Positions 7,870 to 18,781 are shown, counted from the stretch's first letter. The stretch is 64,000 bases of DNA from Calothrix brevissima NIES-22 (GCF_002367995.1 NZ_AP018207.1:434001-498000); one strand, 5' to 3'. Notes: generated by a model from the letters alone, not told the origin. Made by a program: numbers and translations.

Positions 7870-10317
7870 ATGTTTGAACACTTCACTTCCGAAGCAATTA
7901 AAGTAATAATGCTAGCTCAGGAGGAAGCACGTCGCCTGGGACATAACTTTGTAGGAACAGAGCAAATTCTCCTCGGGCTGATGGGAGAAGGAACTGGGGT
8001 TGCTGCTAAAGTACTGACCGATTTGGGCGTAAATCTCAAAGAAGCACGCCGCGAGGTCGAAAAAATTATTGGTAGGGGTTCTGGTTTTGTACCACCGGAA
8101 ATTCCTTTTACTCCTAAAGTAAAAAGCCTATTTGAGCAATCATTTAAAGAAGCTCATAGTCTGGGGCACAATTACATTAATACAGAACACTTACTTTTAG
8201 GTTTAACTGAAGCAGGCGAAGGTGTAGCCGCCAAAGTATTGCAAAATCTAGGCGTTGACCTAAAAACTATCCGCAGTGCAGTCATCCGTTACTTAGGTGA
8301 AAATGCGACTGTATACGCTGCTGGTGGTAGTCAAAAGCGCAATCAGCCACTGAGTTTGGAAGAATTTGGCAGAAATCTCACCAAACTAGCGCAAGAAGGC
8401 AAAATAGACCCGATTGTGGGTCGCGATAAAGAAATTGAACGCGCAATTCAAATTCTCGGTCGCCGCAGTAAGAACAATCCCGTATTAATTGGCGAACCGG
8501 GAGTTGGTAAAACTGCGATCGCGGAAGGACTGGCACAACGGATAATTAACCAAGACGTACCCGAAGTATTGCAAGACAAGCAAGTTATCAGCCTCGATAT
8601 GGGCTTGCTAGTCGCCGGAACTCGCTTCCGGGGTGACTTTGAAGAACGGATCAAGAAAATCGTTGAGGAAATTCGTTCCGTTGGCAATATCATCCTCGTG
8701 ATTGACGAAATTCACACCTTAGTTGGTGCGGGGGGTACAGAAGGCGGATTAGATGCAGCCAATATCCTCAAACCAGCCTTAGCTAGAGGTGAACTGCAAT
8801 GTCTCGGTGCCACCACCTTAGACGAGTACCGTAAGCACATTGAGCGCGATGCAGCCTTAGAACGGCGTTTTCAGCCGATTCTGGTCGGCGAACCCACAGT
8901 TCAAGAAACCATTGAAATTCTTTACGGTTTGCGGGGAGCATACGAGCAACATCATAAAGTGACAATTTCCGACGCTGCGGTATTAGCAGCTGCACAATTG
9001 TCCGACCGCTATATTAGCGATCGCTTTTTGCCAGATAAAGCCATAGACTTGATTGATGAAGCTGGTTCTCGCGTGCGTCTGCGCAACTCCCAGATTTCCG
9101 CTAACAAAGAACTCAAGCGCGAACTTCTTGGTGTTACCAAAGCCAAAGAAGAAGCAGTTAGACTGCAAGATTTCGACAAAGCTGGAAAGCTGCGGGATCA
9201 AGAATTAGAACTACAAGCCAAACTCAACGGCGATGAAAGTGGTACACCCGCCAAAACACCAGTCGTTGATGAAGAAGACATCGCTCAAATTGTCGCTTCC
9301 TGGACTGGCGTACCCGTCAACAAACTCACAGAATCCGAATCTGAGTTGCTGTTGCATTTGGAAGATACCCTGCATCAGCGCCTTATCGGTCAAGAACAAG
9401 CAGTTACCGCCGTTTCTCGTGCCATTCGTCGCGCTAGAGTCGGCTTAAAGAATCCCAATCGCCCAATTGCTAGCTTTATCTTCTCCGGCCCCACTGGAGT
9501 AGGTAAAACAGAACTAGCCAAAGCCTTAGCCGCTTACTTCTTCGGTTCCGAAGACTCCATGATTCGCCTGGATATGTCCGAATACATGGAAAGCCATACA
9601 GTATCCAAGCTCATTGGCTCACCTCCTGGTTACGTAGGCTACGACGAAGGCGGACAACTAACAGAAGCCGTGCGCCGCAAACCCTACACAGTGTTGCTTT
9701 TCGACGAAATTGAAAAAGCACACCCCGATGTATTCAATATGCTGCTGCAACTGTTAGATGACGGTCATCTTACCGATGCTAAAGGTCGGAAAGTAGACTT
9801 CAAGAACACCTTAATTATCTTGACATCTAATATTGGTTCCAAGGTAATTGAAAAAGGTGGTGGTGGTTTAGGCTTCGACTTTGACAACCAAGCCGATGCT
9901 AGTTACAACCGCATCCGTAACTTGGTAAATGAAGAACTCAAAGCTTACTTCCGTCCAGAGTTCCTCAACCGTCTCGATGACATTATCGTCTTCACCCAAC
10001 TTTCCAAGGATGAAGTCAAGCAAATTTCTGAGATTCTCCTGCGTGAAGTTGCTGGTCGCTTGACAGAAAAAGGAATTACCTTAGAAGTCACAGACCGCTT
10101 CAAGGAACTGGTAGTTCAAGAAGGTTACAACCCCAGCTACGGTGCGAGACCATTACGTCGCGCGATTATGCGCCTGTTGGAAGATTCCCTCGCGGAAGCT
10201 TTGCTATCTGGTCAAATCGTTACTGGTGACAAAGCTATTGCTGATGTCAACGACGACGGACAGGTACACATCCAAAAATCCGAGCAACGGGAGTTACTGC
10301 TGGCAAATGTTGGCTAA
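7870..10317 (+). CDS. clpC: ClpC-type AAA+ chaperone, probable second paralogue
   Basis: HSP100/Clp ATPase of 815 residues that unfolds proteins for the ClpP protease. Two Clp_N repeats (about 1-140, each with LGHN..TEH/Q-LLLGL) precede AAA-1 (Walker A GEPGVGKT at 208-215). A UVR segment (about 425-460) identifies ClpC rather than ClpB. AAA-2 has Walker A GPTGVGKT at 540-547, followed by the C-terminal D2-small domain. I start at ATG 7870 ([15 protein letters not shown]), the position conserved in ClpC, with AAGGGAG about 12 nt upstream; an in-frame upstream start adds only unconserved residues. The second Clp_N repeat and linker differ noticeably from the highly conserved cyanobacterial ClpC, suggesting a second copy. 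Confidence 0.9.
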   Translation: MFEHFTSEAIKVIMLAQEEARRLGHNFVGTEQILLGLMGEGTGVAAKVLTDLGVNLKEARREVEKIIGRGSGFVPPEIPFTPKVKSLFEQSFKEAHSLGHNYINTEHLLLGLTEAGEGVAAKVLQNLGVDLKTIRSAVIRYLGENATVYAAGGSQKRNQPLSLEEFGRNLTKLAQEGKIDPIVGRDKEIERAIQILGRRSKNNPVLIGEPGVGKTAIAEGLAQRIINQDVPEVLQDKQVISLDMGLLVAGTRFRGDFEERIKKIVEEIRSVGNIILVIDEIHTLVGAGGTEGGLDAANILKPALARGELQCLGATTLDEYRKHIERDAALERRFQPILVGEPTVQETIEILYGLRGAYEQHHKVTISDAAVLAAAQLSDRYISDRFLPDKAIDLIDEAGSRVRLRNSQISANKELKRELLGVTKAKEEAVRLQDFDKAGKLRDQELELQAKLNGDESGTPAKTPVVDEEDIAQIVASWTGVPVNKLTESESELLLHLEDTLHQRLIGQEQAVTAVSRAIRRARVGLKNPNRPIASFIFSGPTGVGKTELAKALAAYFFGSEDSMIRLDMSEYMESHTVSKLIGSPPGYVGYDEGGQLTEAVRRKPYTVLLFDEIEKAHPDVFNMLLQLLDDGHLTDAKGRKVDFKNTLIILTSNIGSKVIEKGGGGLGFDFDNQADASYNRIRNLVNEELKAYFRPEFLNRLDDIIVFTQLSKDEVKQISEILLREVAGRLTEKGITLEVTDRFKELVVQEGYNPSYGARPLRRAIMRLLEDSLAEALLSGQIVTGDKAIADVNDDGQVHIQKSEQRELLLANVG

Positions 10318-10666
10318 TGGTAAATCAGCATTGATTTATACCATGTCACTTTTGCGGTAACATATGAGAACCATTCCACATTCCTGCCTGCCGCAGAAGA
10401 GCAAGAGAGGAGTATCCTTGATAGAACTGAAGTGAAATGGTAATAGCTCTTTCAAACCCTGGTTATTTCACCAGGGATTTTTTTTCTTCTATTTCTTCTC
10501 TCTCCGTCCTTGGCGTCTTGGCGTCTTGGCGGTTCATAAAAATAATTAACTTATATTTCAGCGTTTTTATGTTAAATAATTTTGTCTCACGCATTCGACG
10601 AAGTCGTTCCCGCAGGGTAGGCGCAAAGACGCAAAGAAGAACGCGAATAATAAGTTTGGTGACGAA
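10318..10666. other. Gene-free spacer after clpC with dispersed repeats
   Basis: No convincing gene is present. Near 10510-10535 is the repeat CTTGGCGTCTTGGCGTCTTGG, also found inverted near 46217-46240. Near 10590-10650 are GACGAAGTCG and CGCAAAGACGCAAAG repeats, related to the CGCAAAGGAACGC sequence near 12132. The convergent clpC and trmFO genes end on either side. Confidence 0.6.
10457..10486 (+). terminator. Rho-independent terminator downstream of clpC
   Basis: CCCTGG (10457-10462), an 8-base loop and CCAGGG (10471-10476) are followed by A and eight Ts. The geometry is textbook on the plus strand. It lies 140 bp past the clpC stop, so the transcript would carry a long 3' tail or a separate short RNA. 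Confidence 0.8.
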
Positions 10667-11980
10667 TTACAAACTATTGATCCAGGTTGCTAAATCAGTT
10701 AAAGAGCGATCGCGGTATTTTCCGTAACGTTCTTGTTTATTCTTGATTTTTACGCCTAATTCGGGGAAAATACCGAAATTTGGCGGCATTGGTTGGAAGT
10801 GCTTCGGGGATGCCGAACTGATAAACTCAAATAATGCCCCCATCATGGTTGTTGGTGGCAGAGTTAAAGGTTCTTTGCCTAAAGCTAATCTAGCGGCATT
10901 AATTCCCGCCAAGCAACCACCAGCCGCCGCCGCCGTGTAGCCTTCAGTCCCAATCAATTGTCCGGCGGCTAATAAAGTCGGACGCTGTTTAAATTGCAGT
11001 GTTGGGTGCATTAATTGAGGTGCATTAATAAATGTATTGCGGTGCATCACTCCCAACCGCACAAATTCGGCATTTTCTAAACCGGGAATTAAGCGGAAGA
11101 CGCGCTTTTGTTCGCCCCAACGCAGATTAGTTTGGAATCCTACCATATTCCACAGTTGACCGGCTTTGTCTTCTTGGCGCAACTGTACCACTGCATAGGG
11201 ACGTTCCCCGGTGCGGCTATCAGATAATCCTACTGGCTTTAAGGGGCCGAAACGCATGGTATCCTCACCCCGTAGTGCTTGTTCTTCAATGGGGAGACAA
11301 GCTTCAAAAAATTTCGCCGTTTCGCGTTCAAAATCTTTTAATTCTGTTTGTTCCGCTTGCTTGAGTTCTGACCAAAAATGCAGGTATTGCTCCTTATTCA
11401 TGGGACAGTTGAGATAAGCTGCTTCGCCTTTGTCATAGCGAGAAGCCATAAAAGCAATATCGCGGTTAATCGATTCTCCCACAATAATCGGGCTAGCCGC
11501 ATCAAAAAAGCTGAGGTATTCCATCCCCGTCAAGCTGCGGATATCTGTTGCTAAGTCGGGACTAGTTAAGGGGCCTGTAGCTAAAACTACTATGCCTTCA
11601 GGGATAGCGGGGACTTCACCGCGACGGAATTCTACTAAAGGATGGTGGGATAGAGTTTCGGTTAACTCTTGGCTAAATTGTCCTCTATCTACGGCTAAAG
11701 CACCACCGGCGGGAACTGCATGTTCGTCAGCTTTAGCTATGACAATAGAATTGAGTTGTCGCAGTTCTTCATGTAATAATCCAGTAGCGCGATCGCTCGC
11801 CATTGCACCAAAGGAATTACTACAGACTAATTCTGCCAGATGTTCTGTATGATGGGCAGGGCTAAAGCGTTTCGGCCGCATTTCGTGTAAAATCACTGGT
11901 ATCCCGGCTTGGGCTATTTGCCATGCTGCTTCTGTTCCAGCTAGTCCACCTCCAATTACTTGTATCGATTGTTGAGTCAT
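10667..11980 (-). CDS. trmFO: tRNA m5U54 methyltransferase TrmFO
   Basis: TrmFO is a folate- and FAD-dependent enzyme that methylates U54 of tRNA using methylenetetrahydrofolate. The N-terminus [31 protein letters not shown] is the dinucleotide-binding signature specific to this family. Further family marks are [16 protein letters not shown] and, in the C-terminal half, [25 protein letters not shown], the FAD-contacting stretch. The length of 437 residues matches the family. ATG 11980 directly precedes the Rossmann strand. The gene ends convergently with clpC and appears to be monocistronic. Confidence 0.95.
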   Translation of the reverse strand: MTQQSIQVIGGGLAGTEAAWQIAQAGIPVILHEMRPKRFSPAHHTEHLAELVCSNSFGAMASDRATGLLHEELRQLNSIVIAKADEHAVPAGGALAVDRGQFSQELTETLSHHPLVEFRRGEVPAIPEGIVVLATGPLTSPDLATDIRSLTGMEYLSFFDAASPIIVGESINRDIAFMASRYDKGEAAYLNCPMNKEQYLHFWSELKQAEQTELKDFERETAKFFEACLPIEEQALRGEDTMRFGPLKPVGLSDSRTGERPYAVVQLRQEDKAGQLWNMVGFQTNLRWGEQKRVFRLIPGLENAEFVRLGVMHRNTFINAPQLMHPTLQFKQRPTLLAAGQLIGTEGYTAAAAGGCLAGINAARLALGKEPLTLPPTTMMGALFEFISSASPKHFQPMPPNFGIFPELGVKIKNKQERYGKYRDRSLTDLATWINSL

Positions 11981-12213
11981 AGTTACAATGTCGATTCCTA
12001 ATTAATTAAATCCGCTTTGCTGGGATTATTTATCTATAGTCATGATAAATGATTTAGGACTTAGGCACACTCTATGAATTGGTGGATGATGAAAACTAAG
12101 TACCGCTTTGCATAAGTTCATAAATTTTTAAACGCAAAGGAACGCGGAGGTTAACGCAAAGTTTCGCAGAGTATTTCCTAAGCCAATTTGCTATGAATTA
12201 ATGAAATTGTGTA

Positions 12214-13455
12214 TTAAGTTTTTAACTGATATTCTGCTTTAATGTTTTGTACTTCTTGTCTCAGTCCCTCAGCATGGAATAAGCCAACATAACCACTAAA
12301 TTTGCAATCACCATTGCGATCGTAAACATAAATATGAGGAATTTGAGCTATATTATCGCGTAGATTTAATTTTCCACTACTATCTGAAAATTGAAAGCTT
12401 TCTCGAAGCTTATCAAGTTCGCCAAGGTAATGATGCCAAGACTGATCTATTTTATAATCATTAGTTTGTATGGAATCTTTAGCATCCATAAAATTAATTG
12501 TCATTCCCGGAATTTTCTTGAATCTCTCAATAACGAGATTTAATATTTTTTCCTCATTTCCTAACATAGTATCGACAATGATTTTTGCTGTTTGAGCACA
12601 TTGCCAGTAATTAAGATGTGCATCTGCTGCACCTGATGCTATCATTCCTAGTGATAAAGCTTGATTTATTTGTGGGTTGAGATTGCCAGCAGTATTATAT
12701 AAAGCACGCATATTATTTTCCCAATCATTAGCCACTGTTGATATAAATCTATCTTTAACTAATAAATTACATGAATCATTGAAATTTAAGCTAGAGCCTA
12801 TAGGATAAGCAATTAAGTCAGAAGAATGAATGATGTTTGTCCATCTGATAGGTTGCTGAGAAAATTTGAATACGCAATTTTGAACCTGTTCAGAGGTAAC
12901 ATCAAAAATCATATTGAATAAAAGAATGGGAGAACCCATTGTGTTAATACTTTTTAATGTAACTTTTTGATTAATTAGTGAACGTATTTTATAGGCAGCA
13001 TCGTCAGAAGAGAATTTATCAGAAAACAAAATATCCCATAAAATTACCGTACCCATAGAATGAGCAATAATGTGAAGCTCTTTTTCTTTGGGGTGAGCTA
13101 AAATAAAATCTTCTAAATGTCCGGCAATTGATTCGCGGATTTTCGCGCCACGTTCCGTGTTTAGGTAAGTGAAAGCATCTCCGACAAAATCGGAAAGAAA
13201 TTCTCGCCTGATTTCTTGTCCGCGAAATATATCTTGAAGATTAACATTAGGGTTTTGTTGCTTCTGGTTTTGTAAATCTCTATCTATACAATTCCAGATT
13301 TTGTCCTTTTTATTGAGAACATCTGCATAAAAACCAGAATGAAAATATGGTAGTTCTTGACCGCGCTGTAATAATTCATCTTTAATGAGATGTTTTAAAG
13401 GCTGGGCAAATTTAACTTTTGATTCAGCAACACCATGAATAAAAAATACTAGCAT
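12214..13455 (-). CDS. Putative alpha/beta-hydrolase (lipase/esterase-like)
   Basis: This 413-residue protein starts with MLVFFIHGVAESK (beta strand plus HG oxyanion loop). It has a nucleophile-elbow-like LHIIAHSMGTVILWD with Ser133 in the G/A-H-S-M-G pattern, and a following GSPI segment typical of lipase-like folds. Candidate Asp and His residues occur later but I cannot assign the triad with certainty. No signal peptide is present, so it is cytoplasmic. Cyanobacterial proteins of this kind are poorly characterised; a serine hydrolase acting on lipids or esters is the best guess. It is isolated, with a 289-bp divergent spacer to the next gene and a 214-bp spacer to trmFO that holds only CGCAAAG-type repeats. 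Confidence 0.65.
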   Translation of the reverse strand: MLVFFIHGVAESKVKFAQPLKHLIKDELLQRGQELPYFHSGFYADVLNKKDKIWNCIDRDLQNQKQQNPNVNLQDIFRGQEIRREFLSDFVGDAFTYLNTERGAKIRESIAGHLEDFILAHPKEKELHIIAHSMGTVILWDILFSDKFSSDDAAYKIRSLINQKVTLKSINTMGSPILLFNMIFDVTSEQVQNCVFKFSQQPIRWTNIIHSSDLIAYPIGSSLNFNDSCNLLVKDRFISTVANDWENNMRALYNTAGNLNPQINQALSLGMIASGAADAHLNYWQCAQTAKIIVDTMLGNEEKILNLVIERFKKIPGMTINFMDAKDSIQTNDYKIDQSWHHYLGELDKLRESFQFSDSSGKLNLRDNIAQIPHIYVYDRNGDCKFSGYVGLFHAEGLRQEVQNIKAEYQLKT

Positions 13456-13744
13456 TTGGCATGATGAGAAATAACAGCGCTTCCAATTTAATTTATGCGT
13501 TTATAAATCGCCAATGTGGAAACAACTTAAATCAAGTAGTACCCAAACCAGAAGTTATAAAACTTGATAGTCAAAAAGTTATTACAGTCAATTTGATGAA
13601 CTTTTGAAAATGCAAATGATAAAATGCAATGCTAATAAGCAAAAATTGATGAGTAACTGAGTTGTACTATCCCACACTTATAAGAGCAATTTTTTAACCC
13701 CCTCTTTACTTCTGCCTCCTGCCTTATTCCTAAAATAAACATAT

Positions 13745-15415
13745 ATGAATAACACTGCGGCAATTTTTTATAAAAAAGATGGTTACGATACCTCTGGAAA
13801 CAGACTGCTAGGGCGTCAAGCTGCGGGTGAAGGTTTCCTCAAGGCTTTAGTGCAACATGGAACAGCCGATTTCCTATATTGTTACACCTCTAGCCAAGGG
13901 GAATTTATGGAATTTTGCGATCGCATTAAACCTTGGATGAAACGTCGGCGTCAAGTTACTTGGTTACCTAGCAACAATCATCAAGTACTTGCACAAGCGG
14001 GAACCATCTATCACCCAGATCCTATGTTATCTCACCATGCTTGGGCGCGAAGATTTGATAATCAACGGGGTTATAGTATTTGCGGTGTCACCCATACAAT
14101 TGCAAGTATGGGCGTCATGGATGGGATTGGTGATGCACTCATCGCTCCGGTTCAGCCTTGGGATGCTATTATTTGCACATCTATGGCAGTAAAAAATGCT
14201 GTCGATCGTCTTTTTGATACATGGGCTGAATATTTAGCTCAACGCATCGGTGCTAAACCGCAGATTAATCTCCAACTACCAGTAATTCCTTTGGGTGTTG
14301 ATTGCGATACTTTTGATCAAGGTGAAAATACAGAGAATATCAGGCGCGGTTTACGTCAAGCCCTTGGTATTCCTCAAGATGAGATTGTAGTGCTATTTGT
14401 TGGGCGATTGTGCTTTTACGCCAAAGCCCATCCTGTACCAATGTATTTAGCCTTAGAAAAAGCCGCCCAAGCCACCAATACTAAAATTAATTTTGTCTTG
14501 GCTGGTTGGTTTGAAGATGAGAAAGAGAAAGTTAGTATTATCCAAAGTGCGCAAACTTTTTGTCCCTCAGTTAATTGTATTTTTGTGGATGGGCGCAAAC
14601 CAGAAATCCGCGCGGGAATTTGGGCTGCGGCTGATATTTTTATCTCTTTAGTAGATAATATTCAAGAAACATTTGGACTCACACCAATTGAAGCGATGGC
14701 TGCGGGGTTACCTGTAATTGTCTCCGATTGGGATGGTTATCAAGAATCTGTACGCCATGAAATTGATGGTTTGAGAATTCCTACATTCATGCCTCAACCA
14801 GGGTTAAGTTTAGATTTAGCCGCAGATTATTACAATAATAGTTTAAATTACAGCACCTATATAGCTCATTCATCAATGGTAGTGGCAGTTGATATAGATG
14901 CAGCCGCTAACGCAGTCATACAATTAATTACTCAGCCAGAAATGAGAAAGCGTCTGGGTGAGAATGGGAGACAACGCGCCAGAGAAACCTACGATTGGTC
15001 AGTGGTTATCGCCGCTTATGAAAATTTATGGCAAGAATTAGCAGAAATTCGCGCCACTGCACCAATGTCTGTACCATTACAACCAAGTAGCCCACCCATA
15101 CCTTTATGCGACGATCCTTTTAGATTATTTGCCCATTACACCAGTAACACACCCAGCCCAGATTTAGTATTAAGATTAGGGGCGATGGGGACACCAGAAA
15201 ATCTCCAACGAATTCGGCAAAATTGGATTACTAATTTTGGTGCAGACAGAAGAAACACCAACTCAACCATAGATGCAATCTTAAATGCGATCGCGCAAAA
15301 TGGCACAGTTTCAATTGACAGCATCCTCAGTTCTCATCGCGATGTTCCGGCTGGGCAATTACTCCGTACATTGTTGTATTTAATTAAGTTTGATATTTTA
15401 AGTATTAATTCGTAA
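13745..15415 (+). CDS. Family 4 glycosyltransferase (GT-B fold)
   Basis: This 556-residue protein has the GT4 C-terminal half clearly visible: VVLFVGRLCFYAKAHPVPMYLALEKA, ADIFISLVDNIQETFGLTPIEAMAAGLPVIVSDWDGYQESV (the E-x7-E donor-binding motif), and MRKRLGENGRQRARETYDWSVV. The N-terminal half supplies the acceptor domain (RLLGRQAAGEGFLKAL). About 100 extra residues follow the GT fold and are not recognised. Such enzymes build cell-surface glycans or exopolysaccharide, but the sugar is unknown. It is monocistronic with a 289-bp upstream spacer. Confidence 0.88.
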   Translation: MNNTAAIFYKKDGYDTSGNRLLGRQAAGEGFLKALVQHGTADFLYCYTSSQGEFMEFCDRIKPWMKRRRQVTWLPSNNHQVLAQAGTIYHPDPMLSHHAWARRFDNQRGYSICGVTHTIASMGVMDGIGDALIAPVQPWDAIICTSMAVKNAVDRLFDTWAEYLAQRIGAKPQINLQLPVIPLGVDCDTFDQGENTENIRRGLRQALGIPQDEIVVLFVGRLCFYAKAHPVPMYLALEKAAQATNTKINFVLAGWFEDEKEKVSIIQSAQTFCPSVNCIFVDGRKPEIRAGIWAAADIFISLVDNIQETFGLTPIEAMAAGLPVIVSDWDGYQESVRHEIDGLRIPTFMPQPGLSLDLAADYYNNSLNYSTYIAHSSMVVAVDIDAAANAVIQLITQPEMRKRLGENGRQRARETYDWSVVIAAYENLWQELAEIRATAPMSVPLQPSSPPIPLCDDPFRLFAHYTSNTPSPDLVLRLGAMGTPENLQRIRQNWITNFGADRRNTNSTIDAILNAIAQNGTVSIDSILSSHRDVPAGQLLRTLLYLIKFDILSINS

Positions 15416-15939
15416 CCAGAGCTTTGAAGAAAGGCAGAAGTTTAAGAGTATCAAATAAAACGAAAAACTAAGTTTATTAGCCTGCCTCCGCAGGCTTTGT
15501 TTGTATAGCCGCACCCTTGAGGGTGACGGCGGGATTTCGGTATAAGCGAGGGTATTACCCCTAATTCACCAGCAGCATCCTTATAGGGTGTAGGTGCAAG
15601 ATATCCGTAATGACTAATGACAACTGTAAAGGCGGATTCACCGTATTCACAAAGATTCAAATAAACCCGCCCCTACGGAGCAATGACTAATAACAATACA
15701 GTTTTCTGCACATTTAGATACAGGATATTGCAGGTATTGGTACTAAAAGTTGTATCTATGTTTGCATAAAAGCTGAAGGACTAATTTCTCTATTTTTTTT
15801 AATCTATTAATTGTTAAAGATTTTAATTGCCCAAATAAAAGCATTAAGTCTGAACAGATATCAATCCCAAAATACTGGCTAAATCTAGTCGCAAACTCAA
15901 AAAATAATTCCTAATTATCGTTCTCAAAAGGAGGATGCA
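15416..15939. other. Gene-free spacer with a palindromic repeat and protease leader
   Basis: It contains the hairpin repeat AGCCTGCCTCCGCAGGCT at 15479-15496, with the same TTTGTTTGT tail as the pair at 7110-7157, then CACCCTTGAGGGTG (15513-15526). The AT-rich stretch from about 15700 is the likely promoter region of the metalloprotease gene. An apparent minus-strand reading frame across the repeat is not considered a gene. Confidence 0.6.
15928..15934 (+). promoter_or_regulatory. Perfect Shine-Dalgarno for the RTX metalloprotease
   Basis: AAGGAGG ends 5 nt before the ATG at 15940. It is one of the few full-length ribosome sites in the window and fixes the start. Confidence 0.8.
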
Positions 15940-17682
15940 ATGTCTACTTTTGTTGGCTCTACAGGTGGTGTAACTCAAACTAATTCAATTTATGTAAACA
16001 GTTTACTATGGGGTAGTCGTTGGAAAATAGAAAACGACAATAGAAAGCTGACTTACTCTTTTGTTGATAATCAATCCTGGGACTATCCTTTATACAATGC
16101 TGAAGTCACAGCCTATACTAATGCTTTAAAAGCTTGGGCTAATGTGGCAAATTTTCAGCTTGAGTATTCTGGTTTTAACGATGGTAATGCAGAACTAACT
16201 CTTCATAGTGCTGATTCTTCTGCTTTTGATTCTGATGGCGTACTAGGGATGGCTATGCCACCAGGAGAATCTTCCAATCTGTTTTCCGAAGGAGATGTTT
16301 TAATTAATTGGCAAGCTTATCAATCCAATCCTGATGCTGCTCTTGTAGTTGGTGGCTATGGCTACTATATTTTTGTTCATGAAATTGGTCATGCATTAGG
16401 ATTAGCTCATTCTCACGATCATGGCGGAAATTCTGCTGTTTTTCCTGGTGTTGATAGCCCTGATGATTTTGGCGATTTGAATCTCAATCAGTTTTTAACG
16501 ACTGTTATGTCTTATGTTGTTACTGACAGCCCTTATTCGCCAGGGTATGAGACAAATTGGGGATATGCTGCGGGGCCGATGGCTTTTGATATTGCTGCTA
16601 TTCAACATATTTATGGTATAAATCGCAATTACAATACTGGTAATAATGTCTACTATCTTCCAACCTATAATAATCAGGTGGGGACTTACTGGTCTTGTAT
16701 TTGGGATGCGGGCGGAACAGATACAATTTCTGGTCAAGGGGCAACAAATTCGGTCATTATCAACTTAAACAACGCGACTTTGGCAAATAATGACCCCAAT
16801 GCTGGCGGCTTTATTAGCCAAGTAGTTGGTATTAAAGGCGGATTTACAATTGCTAATTCTCAGGGTGGTATCAGTGTCATTGAAAATGCTATTGGCAGCA
16901 ACTACAATGATACGCTTACGGGAAATCAGTACAATAATTATCTTTTTGGTGACGGTGGAAACGATCTGATCGATGGAGGCGCTGGTAATGACAGCCTCAA
17001 TGGTGGTAGTGGCAACGATACTATTTATGGTGGGGCTGGTAATGACACCCTCAATGGTGGTAGTGGTACTAACACGCTTTATGGTGGTACTGGCAACGAT
17101 CGCTATATTTTTAGTAGTGATAATTACATCACCATTTATGAATATGTTGGTGAAGGTGTAGATACTGTTGAATCGGCTTACAGTTTTAATTTAGGGACAG
17201 CAGAACTAGAAAACCTGGTTTTGACGGGTACCGCAGCGATTAACGGCACTGGTAACAATCTGAATAACAATATTACAGGTAATAGTGCTAATAATAATCT
17301 CAATGGTGGGTCTGGTAATGATATTCTCGTGGGTGGTGGGGGTAATGATACTCTGACAGGTGGTACGGGTGGCGATCGCTTTACTTTCAATTCTTCCAGT
17401 CAAGGCATTGATAGAATTACTGATTTTAGCGTAGTTGATGATACAATTGTGGTGTCGGCGGCTGGGTTTGGTGGCGGGTTAGTTGCTGGTGCGGCGATCG
17501 CGGCTAGTCAATTTGTGATCGGTTCTGCAGCGACGACAAGCAGTCAAAGATTTATCTACGATCGCAATAATGGTGGTTTGTTCTTCGATCGCGATGGTAC
17601 AGGAGCGATCGCTAAAATTCAATTTGCTACCCTCAATACCGGGCTGTCTTTAACTAATGCAGATATTTTCGTGACGGCTTAA
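15940..17682 (+). CDS. Serralysin-like M10 metallopeptidase with RTX repeats
   Basis: Secreted zinc protease of 580 residues. The catalytic motif HEIGHALGLAH (residues 147-157) gives three His ligands and Glu148. The Met-turn is Met190 in TVMSYV. A C-terminal segment from about 335 carries calcium-binding GGxGxDxLxGG nonapeptides in two blocks (about 335-385 and 440-475), then a domain ending with conserved DRITDFSVVDDTIVVS and FIYDRNNGGLFFDRDG. There is no Sec signal, so export should use a type I (ABC, HlyD, TolC) system recognising the C-terminus; none is encoded in the window. The N-terminal 90 residues match the catalytic domain of astacin/matrixin-like enzymes. Its targets are unknown. 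Confidence 0.9.
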   Translation: MSTFVGSTGGVTQTNSIYVNSLLWGSRWKIENDNRKLTYSFVDNQSWDYPLYNAEVTAYTNALKAWANVANFQLEYSGFNDGNAELTLHSADSSAFDSDGVLGMAMPPGESSNLFSEGDVLINWQAYQSNPDAALVVGGYGYYIFVHEIGHALGLAHSHDHGGNSAVFPGVDSPDDFGDLNLNQFLTTVMSYVVTDSPYSPGYETNWGYAAGPMAFDIAAIQHIYGINRNYNTGNNVYYLPTYNNQVGTYWSCIWDAGGTDTISGQGATNSVIINLNNATLANNDPNAGGFISQVVGIKGGFTIANSQGGISVIENAIGSNYNDTLTGNQYNNYLFGDGGNDLIDGGAGNDSLNGGSGNDTIYGGAGNDTLNGGSGTNTLYGGTGNDRYIFSSDNYITIYEYVGEGVDTVESAYSFNLGTAELENLVLTGTAAINGTGNNLNNNITGNSANNNLNGGSGNDILVGGGGNDTLTGGTGGDRFTFNSSSQGIDRITDFSVVDDTIVVSAAGFGGGLVAGAAIAASQFVIGSAATTSSQRFIYDRNNGGLFFDRDGTGAIAKIQFATLNTGLSLTNADIFVTA

Positions 17683-18040
17683 TGTTGGTTAAAGATTGCA
17701 GATGACAAAAGCGTGAATTACTGAAGATGTTGTGGGCGCAACCAAGATGATGGTTGTGCCTTTACTTATATATAGCTGTTGACTGTTGACTGTTGACTGT
17801 TGACTGTTGACAGCCTTGAAAGGATTTTGTCTTAGCTTGATGTCCTCATCTATCTGGCTACGGCTATCCTTGATATCGTTTGCGGTACAGGTTTGCACTT
17901 TTGTGCATAGGTTAAATATCGCTCTTTGATTAAAATATGCAGATACAGCAAAATGCGACGTTGCTGAGGTACAGATAATTTGCTGAAATAGGCTGTAACT
18001 CACCGATTTTACGTCAATTATAGAAACCTATGCCCAAAAT
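17683..18040. other. Gene-free spacer with heptamer repeat array
   Basis: The repeat array is at 17775-17814. Nothing else is recognisable; an open minus-strand frame across it includes the repeats and is not considered a gene. Confidence 0.6.
17775..17814. repeat. Heptamer repeats bounded by GCTGTTGAC and GTTGACAGC
   Basis: Five TGTTGAC units are bounded by GC at the left and AGC at the right, so the array ends are short inverted repeats of each other. The same terminal form occurs at 38751-38773. Confidence 0.85.
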
Positions 18041-18754
18041 ATGCTATTTGTAAATGTGAGAGAATCTGAAATTTATGGACAGTTACCAGTGAATACACAG
18101 CTGGGTATTCTTGTTGTTGATGACCATCAATTAATTTTGACGGGTACACTGGATGTATTAAAAAGAGAGTATCCCGAAGCTAAGATTATGAAAGCGCAGA
18201 CGGGAATTGAGACGCTTTCACAATTGAAATCTCATCAGCCCTTTGCGTTAATTATGATGGATTTATCGATTCCTTATCAGCCAGGGGAAACCGCAGAAAT
18301 TGATACGGGAATTAAGCTGTTGCAAACTTTGCTCAAAGAATATCCAGAGCAAAATTTCATGGTGCAAACTAGTTATGTTAAAGCCTTAATCCGCATCAAA
18401 CATGAAATAGATAATCATCAAGGTGGATTTGCGATCGCAGATAAGGGATTACCAGAAGCAGAAATGCTGATGCGAGTTAATTTAGCACTCCAAGGGGCGA
18501 CGCACACTAAAGAAATTAAAACCGCAATTGAACTCAAACCTGAATGGTTAGAGGTGTTGCGCTTGGCTTTTGAAGAGAGTTTGATTGATAAAGCTATCTC
18601 TGAGAAAATGCATAAGTCAGAAAGAGCCGTGAGAACTTACTGGACGAAGATTCAGGATGTTTTGGGAGTATATCCTGAAGATTGCAAGCAAAGCGGCAAG
18701 AATATGCGCATTCTTACTGAAATTCGTGCCCGTGAAGCTGGTCTAATTGATTAA
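18041..18754 (+). CDS. Response regulator with C-terminal HTH
   Basis: This 237-residue protein has a receiver domain beginning GILVVDDHQLILTG, with the acceptor Asp74 in LIMMDLSIP. It is followed by a C-terminal helix-turn-helix (EESLIDKAISEKMHKSERAVRTYWTKIQDVLG) of LuxR/NarL-like shape. The HTH departs from the usual DGxSNKEIA wording. The 28-bp spacing to the downstream CHASE2 histidine kinase makes it the kinase's cognate regulator. Its own targets may include the DUF928 gene and the convergent TPR-CHAT gene (inference). Confidence 0.88.
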   Translation: MLFVNVRESEIYGQLPVNTQLGILVVDDHQLILTGTLDVLKREYPEAKIMKAQTGIETLSQLKSHQPFALIMMDLSIPYQPGETAEIDTGIKLLQTLLKEYPEQNFMVQTSYVKALIRIKHEIDNHQGGFAIADKGLPEAEMLMRVNLALQGATHTKEIKTAIELKPEWLEVLRLAFEESLIDKAISEKMHKSERAVRTYWTKIQDVLGVYPEDCKQSGKNMRILTEIRAREAGLID

Positions 18755-18781
18755 TCAAGAGACAATTCAAGGGCAAGTAAA

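Noticed and set aside
10437-10727. 96-codon plus-strand frame after clpC
   Set aside because: It crosses a terminator and dispersed repeats and encodes Arg-rich low-complexity sequence without a family.
15451-15660. 69-codon minus-strand frame
   Set aside because: It consists mainly of the palindromic repeat at 15479 and has no recognisable sequence.
17689-18003. 104-codon minus-strand frame
   Set aside because: It contains the heptamer array as a QQSTVNS repeat and has no conserved start.
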